From: Actinomycetales bacterium Actino_02
GTDB lineage: Bacteria; Actinomycetota; Actinomycetes; Propionibacteriales; Propionibacteriaceae
NCBI GenBank assembly: GCA_001603275.1
Contig: LUYM01000006.1
Coordinates: forward strand, 248,001-312,000
Direction of reading: 5' to 3'
Length of the DNA: 64,000 nt
Made by a program: the position numbers and the translations under genes. Numbering within the stretch: the stretch's first letter is position 1; each line of letters begins with the position of its first letter. Shown in pieces: positions 44,803 through 53,040 of this stretch. The notes beneath the pieces were generated by a model. It searched no databases, was not told the DNA's origin, and saw only the letters and a list, made by a program, of their open reading frames with translations.

Positions 44803-47531
44803 ACAGCCCATCGTTCACCAACCAGTTGGGCCTGCTGGAGCGGCGGCTCACCGCCGATCCACGGGCCTTCCGGGAGCTGTTCACCGCCGACGGCATGGAG
44901 GCGGTCGCCTGGGAGTTCCGTCAGCCCGAGCTGACCAAGGAGTTCATCACCCAGGTCTGGGACGTGCTCAGCCGCGATGACGACTCCAGCCGGGTGATGA
45001 TGCGGTTCCTGTGGCGGCTCCCGGTCGGCAAGAAGCGGATGTTCATGCGGGCCCTGGACGCCCACCTGTCGGATCGCTACCCGATGTTCGCCGGGCTCAG
45101 CCAGAACTGGCCGGCCGGCAACGCGATCGAGCCTTACATCCGGGAACCAGATGACCGCGCGACCGATTTCGAGCTGGTCAACAAGGGCTACCTGGGCTAC
45201 ATGGATCTGGGCTACACCCGGCGCGACATCGAGTTGTTCGTCTGGCTGGAGGCGCTGCGCGACAAGCAGTGCGCCGAAGCCCCTTGTGAACTCGGTGTTC
45301 TGCTGGCCGGACATCGGGAGCCGCAGGGCGGCTGCCCGGTGCAGATCCACATTCCGGCCATGTTCGAGCTGATCGGCAATGGACGCTTCCGCGAGGCCCT
45401 CGAGCTGCTCGAGTCCTGCAACCCGCTGCCGAACGTGACCGGCCGGGTCTGCCCGCAGGAGCTGCAGTGCCAGGGAATGTGCATCCACCAGCACTCGATG
45501 AGCATCGGCCAGCTGGAGTGGTTCCTCCCGGAGTGGTCGAAGCTGGCCGAGCCCGGCGCCACGAAGGCCCGGTTCGCCGGGATCCGTGACCCGTGGCTGG
45601 CCGCCAAGCGGCCGCCGGTGGCGATCATCGGTTCCGGCCCGTCCGGGCTGATCACCGCCTATCTGCTGGCTGCAGAGGGCTTCCCGGTGACCGTCTTCGA
45701 GGCCTTCCACGAGCTCGGCGGCGTGCTGCGCTACGGGATCCCCGAGTTCCGGCTGCCGAACCAGCTGATCGACGACGTGGTGGAGAAGATCAAGCTGCTC
45801 GGCGGACGCTTCGTCACCAACTTCGTGGTCGGCAAGACCGCCACCTTGGAGCAGCTGACCGAGGCCGGCTTCGTCCGCGCCTTCGTCGGCAGTGGCGCTG
45901 GTCTGCCCCGATTCCTGAACGTCCCTGGCGAACACCTGCTGAACGTGATGAGCGCCAACGAGTTCCTGACCCGGGTGAACCTGATGCAGGGCCACCGGGA
46001 CGACCGGGAGACGCCGTTGCCCGAGGTCAAGGACAAGCAGGTGCTGATCATCGGCGGTGGCAACACCGCCATGGATGCGGCTCGTACAGCTCGGCGGCTG
46101 GGCGGCAACGTCACCATCGTCTACCGGCGGACCCGTTCGGAGATGCCGGCCCGTGTCGAGGAACTTGAGCACGCCTTGGAAGAAGGCATCGAGCTGGCCG
46201 TGCTGCGTTCGCCGGTGGAGTTCATCGGCGACGAGAAGACCCACTTCGTGACCACAGCCAAGGTCGAGATCATGGGCCTGGGTGAGCCGGACGCGTCTGG
46301 GCGGCGGCGTCCGATCGCCACCGGACGGACCACCGAGATGCCGGCCGATCTGGTGATCATGGCGCTGGGCAACTCGGCCAACCCGATCATCAAGGACTCC
46401 GAGCCGAGGCTGTCGGTCTCGCCGTTCGGCACCATCGCTCAGGTCTCCGACGATTCGAAGGAGACCTCGATCGCCGGCATCTTCACCGGTGGCGATGCGG
46501 CCCGCGGCGGCTCGACGGCCATCCGGGCGGCCGGCGACGGCCAGTCGGCGGCCCGCGAGATCGTGGCCACGCTGTCGCAGTTCCCGACCGCGGAGATTCC
46601 CGACCGAGTGGCCCGGGCCCTTGCCTACACCGAGGTGGCCGCCGAGATCCCGGTGATCGTGGCCAAGACCCACCTCAGCGTCGGCATCGAGGAGTTCACG
46701 GTCCGGGCCCCGGTGATCGCGGCCTCGGCGCAGGCCGGCCAGTTCGTCCGGGTGCTGCCGACTGTCGACGGTGAGCTGATTCCGCTCACCCTGGCCGATT
46801 GGGACGCCGCTGCCGGCACGATCACTCTGGTCGTCCAGGCCATGGGCACCTCAACGCTGGGCCTGAACCAGATGCAGGTCGGCCAGGCTTTGGCCGGGGT
46901 GGCCGGGTCGCTGGGACGTCCCAGCGACCTGCACCATTACGGCGAGGGCGACACGGTGGTGTTCACCGCCGGCGGGCTGGGCCTGCCGCCGGTGTACCCG
47001 ATCATGCGCGAGCATCTGCGGCTGGGTAACCACGTCACGCTGATCTCCGGCTTCCGCAGCGCCGACCTGATGTTCTGGGACGGCGAGGACGAGCGGGTCG
47101 GCCGGATTCAGGCCGAGTTCGGCGATCAGCTCGAGGTGATCTACGCCACCAACGACGGCTCCTACGGGATCCAGGGCTTCGTCACCACTCCGCTGGAGGA
47201 GATGCTGAAGGCCAACCAGGAGGGACGCGGTCGCCGGATCGCCGAGGTGGTCACCATCGGGCCGCCGATGATGATGCGCGCGGTCTCCGACCTGACCAAG
47301 GGCTATGGCGTGCCCACAGTGGCCAGCCTGAACTCGATCATGGTGGACGCCACCGGCATGTGCGGGGCCTGCATGGTGCCGGTCACCGAGGACGGAAAGC
47401 TGGTCCGCAAGCACGCCTGCATCGACGGCCCCGAGATCGATTCGCACGCCATCGACTGGGACAAGTTCCTGCCTCGATTCGGGCTGTTCCGCAGCCAGGA
47501 GCAGGCCAGCCGAGTGCGGCACGGGTTCTGA
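44799..47531 (+). CDS. fused NfnB-NfnA-type ferredoxin:NAD(P) transhydrogenase
   Basis: A 910-aa flavoprotein, translationally coupled to PFOR. Residues ~1-130 are an N-terminal segment I do not recognise. Residues ~150-240 are a GltD/NfnB-like iron-sulfur domain (GGCPVQIHIP, VCPQELQCQGMC). A first dinucleotide site AIIGSGPSGL follows at about 274, then a second, VLIIGGGNTAMDAA, at about 412. From ~615 an NfnA-like FAD/NAD module follows, ending in a [2Fe-2S] motif with Cys855, Cys858 and Cys874 (TGMCGAC...KHAC). It probably takes electrons from PFOR to NAD(P), perhaps by bifurcation. The first cysteine motif of the GltD domain carries an insertion. Confidence 0.83.
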   Translation: MNSPSFTNQLGLLERRLTADPRAFRELFTADGMEAVAWEFRQPELTKEFITQVWDVLSRDDDSSRVMMRFLWRLPVGKKRMFMRALDAHLSDRYPMFAGLSQNWPAGNAIEPYIREPDDRATDFELVNKGYLGYMDLGYTRRDIELFVWLEALRDKQCAEAPCELGVLLAGHREPQGGCPVQIHIPAMFELIGNGRFREALELLESCNPLPNVTGRVCPQELQCQGMCIHQHSMSIGQLEWFLPEWSKLAEPGATKARFAGIRDPWLAAKRPPVAIIGSGPSGLITAYLLAAEGFPVTVFEAFHELGGVLRYGIPEFRLPNQLIDDVVEKIKLLGGRFVTNFVVGKTATLEQLTEAGFVRAFVGSGAGLPRFLNVPGEHLLNVMSANEFLTRVNLMQGHRDDRETPLPEVKDKQVLIIGGGNTAMDAARTARRLGGNVTIVYRRTRSEMPARVEELEHALEEGIELAVLRSPVEFIGDEKTHFVTTAKVEIMGLGEPDASGRRRPIATGRTTEMPADLVIMALGNSANPIIKDSEPRLSVSPFGTIAQVSDDSKETSIAGIFTGGDAARGGSTAIRAAGDGQSAAREIVATLSQFPTAEIPDRVARALAYTEVAAEIPVIVAKTHLSVGIEEFTVRAPVIAASAQAGQFVRVLPTVDGELIPLTLADWDAAAGTITLVVQAMGTSTLGLNQMQVGQALAGVAGSLGRPSDLHHYGEGDTVVFTAGGLGLPPVYPIMREHLRLGNHVTLISGFRSADLMFWDGEDERVGRIQAEFGDQLEVIYATNDGSYGIQGFVTTPLEEMLKANQEGRGRRIAEVVTIGPPMMMRAVSDLTKGYGVPTVASLNSIMVDATGMCGACMVPVTEDGKLVRKHACIDGPEIDSHAIDWDKFLPRFGLFRSQEQASRVRHGF

Positions 47532-47555
47532 TTCCGTCGCGCTGACAGCGATCGA

Positions 47556-47588
47556 GCGGCCGTCCGGCAGAGCCGGGCGGCCGCTTTC
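47556..47588 (+). terminator. strong intrinsic terminator after the PFOR-Nfn operon
   Basis: GCGGCCG-t-CCGGC (47556-47568) pairs with GCCGG-g-CGGCCGC (47572-47584), giving a 13-bp stem with one T-G wobble and a 3-nt loop, followed by TTTC. It starts 25 bp after the stop codon. Confidence 0.85.
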
Positions 47589-47729
47589 GCAATCTCGTCC
47601 CTGGCTTGGGGGGACGTCCCGCGCGGGGGACGAGAGGGCACCCGCTCATGACGGGCTGAATTCCCCTGCCGCGGTGGTTGACTCGGCCTCAGAAAAACCG
47701 CTTTGCCCCCTCCCAAAGGTTGGTACCCC

Positions 47730-48164
47730 ATGACCTCCCTTCCTCGTCGTGCCGCAGTGGACGATGTCGTTCCACTGGATGTCGAGATCGCGCCCCGGCG
47801 ATTCTTCGATGGCGGCCCGGACCTGGCCTATCGGCTCGATCCGGCCTTCTATGAGGAGCTTGTGCAGACTCCGGTCCCGGCTCCGGTGCCCAGCGCTCTG
47901 CCGGCCCGGCTCTCGCCCGAGTCTCCGCAGACCCCGGTAGCTCCGGTGATCGGCTTCGTCCGTCCCGGCACGATCCAGCCGTTCACTGCGCAGACCTGCC
48001 CCGAGTGTGGGGCGCCGATGGTTTTGCAGCAGGCGCTGCGGGCCGAGTTCGCGGGCGGCAGCTTCTGGGGATGCGTGCGGTTCCCGGTGTGCGACGCCGT
48101 GGTGCCGGCCCGGGTGCCGGGCCTCAGCAACGGCGTCAGCCAGGTGTCGCCGTTCGTGGCGTGA
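47730..48164 (+). CDS. small protein with topoisomerase-type zinc ribbon
   Basis: A 144-aa protein. The N-terminal ~95 residues are Pro-rich and not recognised. The C-terminal part has CPECGAPMVLQQAL...GGSFWGCVRFPVCDAVV, matching the CxxCG...F-x-GC-x-x-x-P-x-C zinc ribbon found at the end of topoisomerase I and in some nucleases. Here it stands alone. ATG 47730 is preceded by AAAGG (47714-47718). A DNA- or RNA-binding role is inferred. Confidence 0.72.
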   Translation: MTSLPRRAAVDDVVPLDVEIAPRRFFDGGPDLAYRLDPAFYEELVQTPVPAPVPSALPARLSPESPQTPVAPVIGFVRPGTIQPFTAQTCPECGAPMVLQQALRAEFAGGSFWGCVRFPVCDAVVPARVPGLSNGVSQVSPFVA

Positions 48165-48188
48165 GGTTCGATCTGGCACGCTGGAGGA

Positions 48189-49001
48189 GTGAGTAGCTTC
48201 TTCCCAGCCAGTGGCAGCGCCGATCCCTGGTTCCGGGTGGGCCGGCTGGAGGTCGGCACCACCGTCGCGGTGGCCGCCACAGTGGTCATGTCCTGGATCG
48301 CCTGGGTGGTTCTCGGTGACGGCCTGGGGGCGGCACTGGGGTACTACCCGGCGATTCTGGGCAGCGGCCAGGTCTGGCGGCTGTTCACCTGGCCGTGGGC
48401 CAACTCGCTGGACTTCTGGTCAGTGCTGACGCTGTTCTTCTTCTGGTACTTCGGCTCGGAACTGGAGGCCGCCATCGGGCGGGTCAAGATGGCCTGGCTG
48501 CTGGTCGGCATCTGGGCGTCCCTCACCGTGGCGGTGAGCCTGGTGGGGTTGCTCTTCCCCGGTCCGCTGTACGGGATCGGGATGATCGAGTTCATGCTGC
48601 TGCTGGTCTGGATTGCCGAGTACCCGACCCGCCGTTTCTTCTTGGCGATCCCGGCCTGGATCTTCGGGCTGGTCCTGGTCGCACTCCAGATCTTCCAGTC
48701 GCTCGGCTATCGCGACTTCGCCCCCTTGTTCAGTCTGCCGCTTAGTCTGGTCCTGGTGGCTCTGGTGGCTCGTCGGGTCGGCTTGCTCACTGACTACGCC
48801 TGGATCCCGGGAGCTCCGGGACGCCGCCGGCCGCGGCCGACGCCCACTCGCCGTCCTGATCGGGAGCATCAACGCCGAACCAGCGACCGGGCCCGGCTGG
48901 ACGAGCTCCTCGACCGGATCAACGAGACCGGCCTGCATGGCCTCACCGATGCCGAGAAGCGTGAGCTGAAGAAGCTCTCCGAGCGGCTGCGCGCCCGCTG
49001 A
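48189..49001 (+). CDS. rhomboid-like membrane protein lacking the catalytic serine
   Basis: A 270-aa protein with about six transmembrane helices and rhomboid-fold hallmarks: GQVWRLFTWPW (WR motif) and FFFWYFGSELEAAIG after helix 2. The place of the catalytic GxSG motif reads YGIGMIEF, so the serine is missing and proteolysis is unlikely. The cytoplasmic C-terminus has a basic linker and a helical LDELLDRINETGLHGLTDAE segment of the kind found at the end of such proteins. GTG 48189 is preceded by GGAGGA. It may bind membrane proteins like other pseudo-rhomboids. Confidence 0.78.
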   Translation: MSSFFPASGSADPWFRVGRLEVGTTVAVAATVVMSWIAWVVLGDGLGAALGYYPAILGSGQVWRLFTWPWANSLDFWSVLTLFFFWYFGSELEAAIGRVKMAWLLVGIWASLTVAVSLVGLLFPGPLYGIGMIEFMLLLVWIAEYPTRRFFLAIPAWIFGLVLVALQIFQSLGYRDFAPLFSLPLSLVLVALVARRVGLLTDYAWIPGAPGRRRPRPTPTRRPDREHQRRTSDRARLDELLDRINETGLHGLTDAEKRELKKLSERLRAR

Positions 49002-49017
49002 GCACCCTCGCCGGGGA

Positions 49018-49827
49018 TCAGCCCAGCGATCCGATTCGGAACTGCCTGAGTTGATCGGCCGGTTCGGCCTGACCCTGGTGCTGGGCGTTGAAGGCGGCGG
49101 TGGCGTCGGTCCCGCAGATGGCCAGGATGCGCTGCGGCCCGCCCGGGTGGGCGTTGATCCACTCGGTCAGGTCGTAGACCGAGCCATTGATGATAACCCA
49201 GCAGGATTTTGCGTCGCGATGGGTGGCCACATCACTGGCCAGGTAGAGCGCCTCGGCGACGCTGGTGGTCGCTGGGCCGGCCGGAGTGGAGGGGCCGGTG
49301 GCCGGTGCAGAGGTCGTCGGCGAGGTGGCCGCGGTGGCACTCGGGGCCGTCACTGCGGTGCCGGACCAGACTGCGGTGGCGCCGCTATGCCCGACCAGGA
49401 TCGTCAACGCCACGGTGACCAGGGCCACGGCGGCGGTGAGCAGGGCGCCGCCGATGGTGGCGGCGGAGCGTCCGCGCTTGGCCCGCCGGTCGGCGCGATG
49501 AAGCAGATACCAGACAACGGCCACCACCCAGAGTCCGGCGGCGACCCAGGGCAGCAGCGAACCCCAAGTGGCGTGCTCGGCCGGACGTCCGAGCTTGGCG
49601 GCCAAGTCCTCTCCGGACTCCTTGGCCACGAAAGCTGCGGCGACTCCGACGGCCAGTACCAGCAGGGTCAGCACGGCGAACCGGTCGGCGAGCTTGCCGA
49701 ACAGCACCAGCAACAGCAACCCAAGTGCTGCCACCGGAACCAGCACGACGGCGAAGTGGACGACCAGCGGATGCAGCGGAAGTCCGCCGAGGAACGAGGA
49801 GAGGTCCATGCCGAAAAAGTAGTCCAT
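49018..49827 (-). CDS. DUF2231 membrane protein fused to a cytochrome b5-like haem domain
   Basis: A 269-aa protein. Residues ~10-165 form four to five membrane helices beginning with LPLHPLVVHFAVVLVPVAAL, the histidine-containing signature of DUF2231. A Ser/Thr/Ala-rich linker follows (about 165-200). The C-terminal ~70 residues are a cytochrome b5-type fold with WINAHPGGPQRIL (first haem His) and a second His in FNAQHQGQ. This suggests a membrane electron carrier. The convergent rhomboid-like gene ends 16 bp away. Confidence 0.82.
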   Translation of the reverse strand: MDYFFGMDLSSFLGGLPLHPLVVHFAVVLVPVAALGLLLLVLFGKLADRFAVLTLLVLAVGVAAAFVAKESGEDLAAKLGRPAEHATWGSLLPWVAAGLWVVAVVWYLLHRADRRAKRGRSAATIGGALLTAAVALVTVALTILVGHSGATAVWSGTAVTAPSATAATSPTTSAPATGPSTPAGPATTSVAEALYLASDVATHRDAKSCWVIINGSVYDLTEWINAHPGGPQRILAICGTDATAAFNAQHQGQAEPADQLRQFRIGSLG

Positions 49828-49876
49828 GCGTCACAGATCGGCAGCGATTCCTCGGTGCGAGCCTCTACCCACCTGG

Positions 49877-50619
49877 GGACGGTTCCATTTCCGTCCGCCC
49901 TGGCCAGCGGGTTTGGTGGCCCGGGTGTTGTCGCCGGGTCGGGGAGACCATTCTCGAACAGGGTGGTCGGGTTCGGTGGTCGGGTGCGGTCGGGTGAGAC
50001 TCGGGCTTCCCTTTAGGTTCTTCGAACGGTCTCCCCGACCCGACTCCCTTGTTCGTCAACCGGCTCCAGCCGGGCGGGCTTGATGGGGACGGTTCCATTT
50101 CCGTCCGGCCTGGCCAGCGGGTTTGGTGGCCCGGGTGTTGTTGCCGGGTCGGGGAGACCGTTCTCGAACATGGTGGCTGGGTTCGGTGGTTGGGTGCTGC
50201 TGGGTGGGGTTCGGGTCTTCCTTCAGGTTCTTCGAACGATCTCCCCGATCCGGCTCTGGCTTGATGGGGACGTGGCTTGATGGGGACGGTTCCTTTTCCG
50301 TCCGGCCTGGTCAGCGGGTTTGGTGGCCCGGGTGTTGTTGCCGGGTCGGGGAGACCGTTCTCGAACATGGTGGCTGGGTTCGGTGGTTGGGTGCTGCTGG
50401 GTGGGGTGCGGGTTTTCCTTTACGTTCTTCGAACGGTCTCCCCGATCCGGCTCTCTTGTTCGTCAGACTGCCTTGAGCTGGGTGGGGTATTCGGTAGCCC
50501 GGGTGTTGTCGCCGGGTCGGGGAGACCATTCTCGAACAGGGTGGTTGAGTTCGGTGGTCGGGTGCTGCTGGGTGGGGTGCGGGTCTTCCTTGAGGTTCTT
50601 CGAACGGTCTCCCCGTCCC
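49877..50619. repeat. array of four composite units: palindrome plus long hairpin with 70-nt G-rich loop
   Basis: Hairpin arms (18 bp; left GGGTCGGGGAGACC[A/G]TTC) lie at 49936-49953/50024-50041, 50146-50163/50234-50251, 50343-50360/50431-50448 and 50514-50531/50602-50619. Each loop is exactly 70 nt. The first three hairpins follow a palindrome (cores 49877, 50087, 50284), whose start is always 59 bp before the left arm; the fourth has lost it. Loops contain GGGTGCTGCTGGGTGGGG followed by a further GGG in units 2-4. Unit starts are 210, 197 and 171 bp apart. No known family is recognised. Confidence 0.85.
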
Positions 50620-50660
50620 GGCTCCCGTGTACGCCGAGGCCCCCGACTGGGTGGGGTCCT

Positions 50661-50692
50661 GGGACGTAACAAGAACCGTCCCCTTGTGTCCC
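50661..50692. repeat. GGGAC...GTCCC hairpin repeat, copy 2
   Basis: GGGAC-gta-ACAAG-N9-CTTGT-GTCCC has a perfect 5+5-bp stem with a 3-nt bulge. It lies after the stop of the flavoprotein gene, the same placement as the copy at 9106-9137 after another minus-strand gene. Confidence 0.72.
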
Positions 50693-50724
50693 GGGGCGGC
50701 GATCGAGGGGAGGGGTTCGCCGGG

Positions 50725-52161
50725 TCAGCGGCGCTGGCACCAACCGGCGGCGTGCTCGGCGGCCAAGAGCCCGGACGTCAGCGCGAAGCCGGCAGGGGCC
50801 CCGCCGATGGTGGTGGTTGCGGCCTTGCCCCAGGCTCCGGCCGCGTCGTTGCCGGCCGCGTACAGCCCGCCGATCGGGTTGCCGAAATGATCCAGGACGC
50901 GCAGGAACTCATCGACCTCGATCGCCCCGGTGGTGCACAGGGCCACCGGCTCCATCCGGATCGCATAGAACGGCGGATGCAGGAGTGGCTCAAGATTCTG
51001 AGTCTTGAAGAAGCGGCGGTCCATGCCTTCCGCGCACGCGTCGTGATACTGGCTGACCTCGTCGATGAAGGACGAAACGTCCACGCCGATCAGGCCGGCC
51101 AGCTCCTCCAGGCTGTCAGCTCGGAAGGCAGTCTCGCCTTGGTCCAGATCCTCTTGAAGCTGTTCACGCAACTTGGTCAGCTTGGTGCCGGGCAGCACCG
51201 CGGACCCCATCCCACGCCGGGCGCCGGAGTGGGTCAGCTTGTCGATCTGGCGCTGGTCGAAGATGGACCAGGCGTAGCCCTGGCCGAGCCGCGCCACAAT
51301 GTCGCCCACCCGATACAGGGCCAGAGCCATCGCCTCGTTGCAGAAGCGGCGCCCCGACTGGTCGACCCACAGGGTGGGCTGGACGGCAGTGCAGCTCACG
51401 TGGTCGGTGAGCGGACGTCCGTTGGTGGTGGCGGCCACCAGCACGGCTCCGATCAGGCTGGACGCGTGGCCGCCGGCCGTCGTGGCCAGGGTCAGTCCGT
51501 CCCCGGTGTCCGAGCCGATCCCGGCGCTTGCGACCGAGAAGAGCCCGGCGTAGCGCCGCAGCAGCTGCGGGTTCGACGCATAGCCACCGGTGGCGATCAG
51601 CGCGGCCGCGGGTTGGATGAATAGCTCGGCTCCCCCGTCGTTTCTGGCCCGGACAGCGCTGATCGCACCAGCAGCCACCTCCAACTCCTCGGCGCGATAG
51701 CCGCGGTAGATCCGTACGCCGAGCCGCTCCAGTTCGGCGCTCAGCGCCTCGACCACTGCACGCATCCGTCCAACCGGCAGGTGCGAAGTCGCAAGTTGAT
51801 GCACGGGATCGATGGCGATCACCTTGTCGTAGTGGACGCCGAGGGCGAGCAGCCGATCCACGACCTCGGAGCTGCGCTCGACGAATCTGCTCAGCAAAGA
51901 CGGACTCGCCTTCCAGTCCGACATCTCCAGCAGAGCCTGGTATCCGGCGTCTTTGGTCAGCGGGACTCGGCGGGCCCGCTGCTCGGCCGATTCGAAGGCC
52001 GCGTGCCCGGCTGCCTGGGCCACATTGCCGCCGAGTTCGTCGCGCCGGTCCACCACGATGACGTCGAGTCCACGTCGCGCCGCTTCGAGTGCGGCCATCA
52101 GTCCCGCGGCGCCGCCACCGATTACGGCGAGCTGGCACCGTAGCGTCTCGCGCTCGGCCAC
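50725..52161 (-). CDS. FAD-dependent oxidoreductase (fumarate reductase/ketosteroid dehydrogenase-like)
   Basis: A 478-aa flavoprotein of the FAD_binding_2 class. The FAD site is CQLAVIGGGAAGLMAALEAARRG at the N-terminus; ALIATGGYASNPQLLRRY, GDGLTLATTAGGHAS and a C-terminal GLYAAGNDAAGAWG are typical of fumarate reductase/flavocytochrome c relatives. GTG 52161, preceded by GGGAG, is preferred to the longer frame whose first 57 residues look non-coding. The substrate is unknown. It is followed on the same strand by repeats and preceded by a two-component system reading the same way. Confidence 0.82.
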   Translation of the reverse strand: MAERETLRCQLAVIGGGAAGLMAALEAARRGLDVIVVDRRDELGGNVAQAAGHAAFESAEQRARRVPLTKDAGYQALLEMSDWKASPSLLSRFVERSSEVVDRLLALGVHYDKVIAIDPVHQLATSHLPVGRMRAVVEALSAELERLGVRIYRGYRAEELEVAAGAISAVRARNDGGAELFIQPAAALIATGGYASNPQLLRRYAGLFSVASAGIGSDTGDGLTLATTAGGHASSLIGAVLVAATTNGRPLTDHVSCTAVQPTLWVDQSGRRFCNEAMALALYRVGDIVARLGQGYAWSIFDQRQIDKLTHSGARRGMGSAVLPGTKLTKLREQLQEDLDQGETAFRADSLEELAGLIGVDVSSFIDEVSQYHDACAEGMDRRFFKTQNLEPLLHPPFYAIRMEPVALCTTGAIEVDEFLRVLDHFGNPIGGLYAAGNDAAGAWGKAATTTIGGAPAGFALTSGLLAAEHAAGWCQRR

Positions 52162-52389
52162 CGTTGACTCCCGTCGCACGTCACTAATGCCAAGGGACGG
52201 ACCCGAGGCCCGCAGCGGCTGGGGGGGGGTGCCGGTCGCTGCGCGAAGGCTCGGCCCGGGGAGACTATTGGCGGCTGCTCTACCCGGAGGTCCTGGCGGG
52301 GCCAGCCTCGGCCCGTCCCAAGGCCCAGCCAACCACGGCGAGTGTGACGAGGTAAGTGGCCGCCTGGCTCCAGTTGGGTAGCCGATCGG

Positions 52390-53040
52390 CTACTCGACGA
52401 TCCCCTCTCGGAGACCCATCACGGCCACCTGGACCCGATTGCGGACGTGCAGCTTCACCATGATGCTGCCCAGATGCTTCTTGATGGTGGCCTCCGACAA
52501 GTGCAGCTGGCCGCCGATCTCCTCGTTCGAGAGTCCGTCGACCAGCAGCCGCAGCACCTCGCGCTCTCGGTCGGTGAGCCGTTCGTGCAGCGGGCCTTCG
52601 GAACTGCGGGCCGGCATGCCGAACTCCGCCAGCACCTTGGCGGCGATCGCCGAGGACAGCACCGCTTCGCCGCGGAGCACCCCTTGGAGGGCGTCGTGCA
52701 GTCGATCGCCGGGCATGTCCTTGCTGAGATAGGCGTGGGCGCCGTTGCGCAGCGCCTCGTAGACGTCCTCGCCCAGGGTCGACATGGTCAGCATGGCCAC
52801 CCGGACGTGTGCGTCGGCCGCCGTGATCTGTCGGGTGGCCAGCACCCCGGACAGCCGCGGCATCCGGACGTCCATCAGGATCAGGTCGGGGTGGAGCGCG
52901 GCCGCCTGAGCGATGGCCTCTTCGCCGTCCGCTGCGCTGCCGATCACTTCGAACTCCGGCCATCGCCCGATCAGGGCAATCAGGCCGTCGCGGACCAGGG
53001 CGTGGTCGTCGACGATCAGGACTCGGGCGCGTTCATTCAT
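52390..53040 (-). CDS. NarL/FixJ-type response regulator
   Basis: A 216-aa regulator. The receiver domain has acidic DD at 11-12, phospho-acceptor Asp57 in LILMDVRMP and Lys near 107. The LuxR-type helix-turn-helix is LTDREREVLRLLVDGLSNEE and LSEATIKKHLGSIM. ATG 53040 overlaps the kinase stop by 8 nt (ATGAATGA), so the pair is co-translated. A start at 53061 would add seven residues that are not family-like. The target genes are unknown; the downstream flavoprotein is the nearest candidate. Confidence 0.92.
   Translation of the reverse strand: MNERARVLIVDDHALVRDGLIALIGRWPEFEVIGSAADGEEAIAQAAALHPDLILMDVRMPRLSGVLATRQITAADAHVRVAMLTMSTLGEDVYEALRNGAHAYLSKDMPGDRLHDALQGVLRGEAVLSSAIAAKVLAEFGMPARSSEGPLHERLTDREREVLRLLVDGLSNEEIGGQLHLSEATIKKHLGSIMVKLHVRNRVQVAVMGLREGIVE

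Larger units (their letters stand above)
49828..50724. other. 897-bp gene-free interval filled by a structured repeat array
   Basis: Between two minus-strand genes. Most of it (49877-50692) is taken by three palindromes, four long hairpin units and one GGGAC-type hairpin. Open frames across it translate the repeats in several frames and have no recognisable domains. Confidence 0.8.

Noticed and set aside
49877-50619. The hairpin array as a CRISPR
   Set aside because: Units are 170-210 bp with no short unique spacers, the conserved part is the hairpin including its loop, and no cas genes are present.
52206-52222. A run of nine to ten G near 52211 as a phase-variation tract
   Set aside because: It lies outside the chosen start of the flavoprotein gene, and no gene or promoter element is clearly linked to it.
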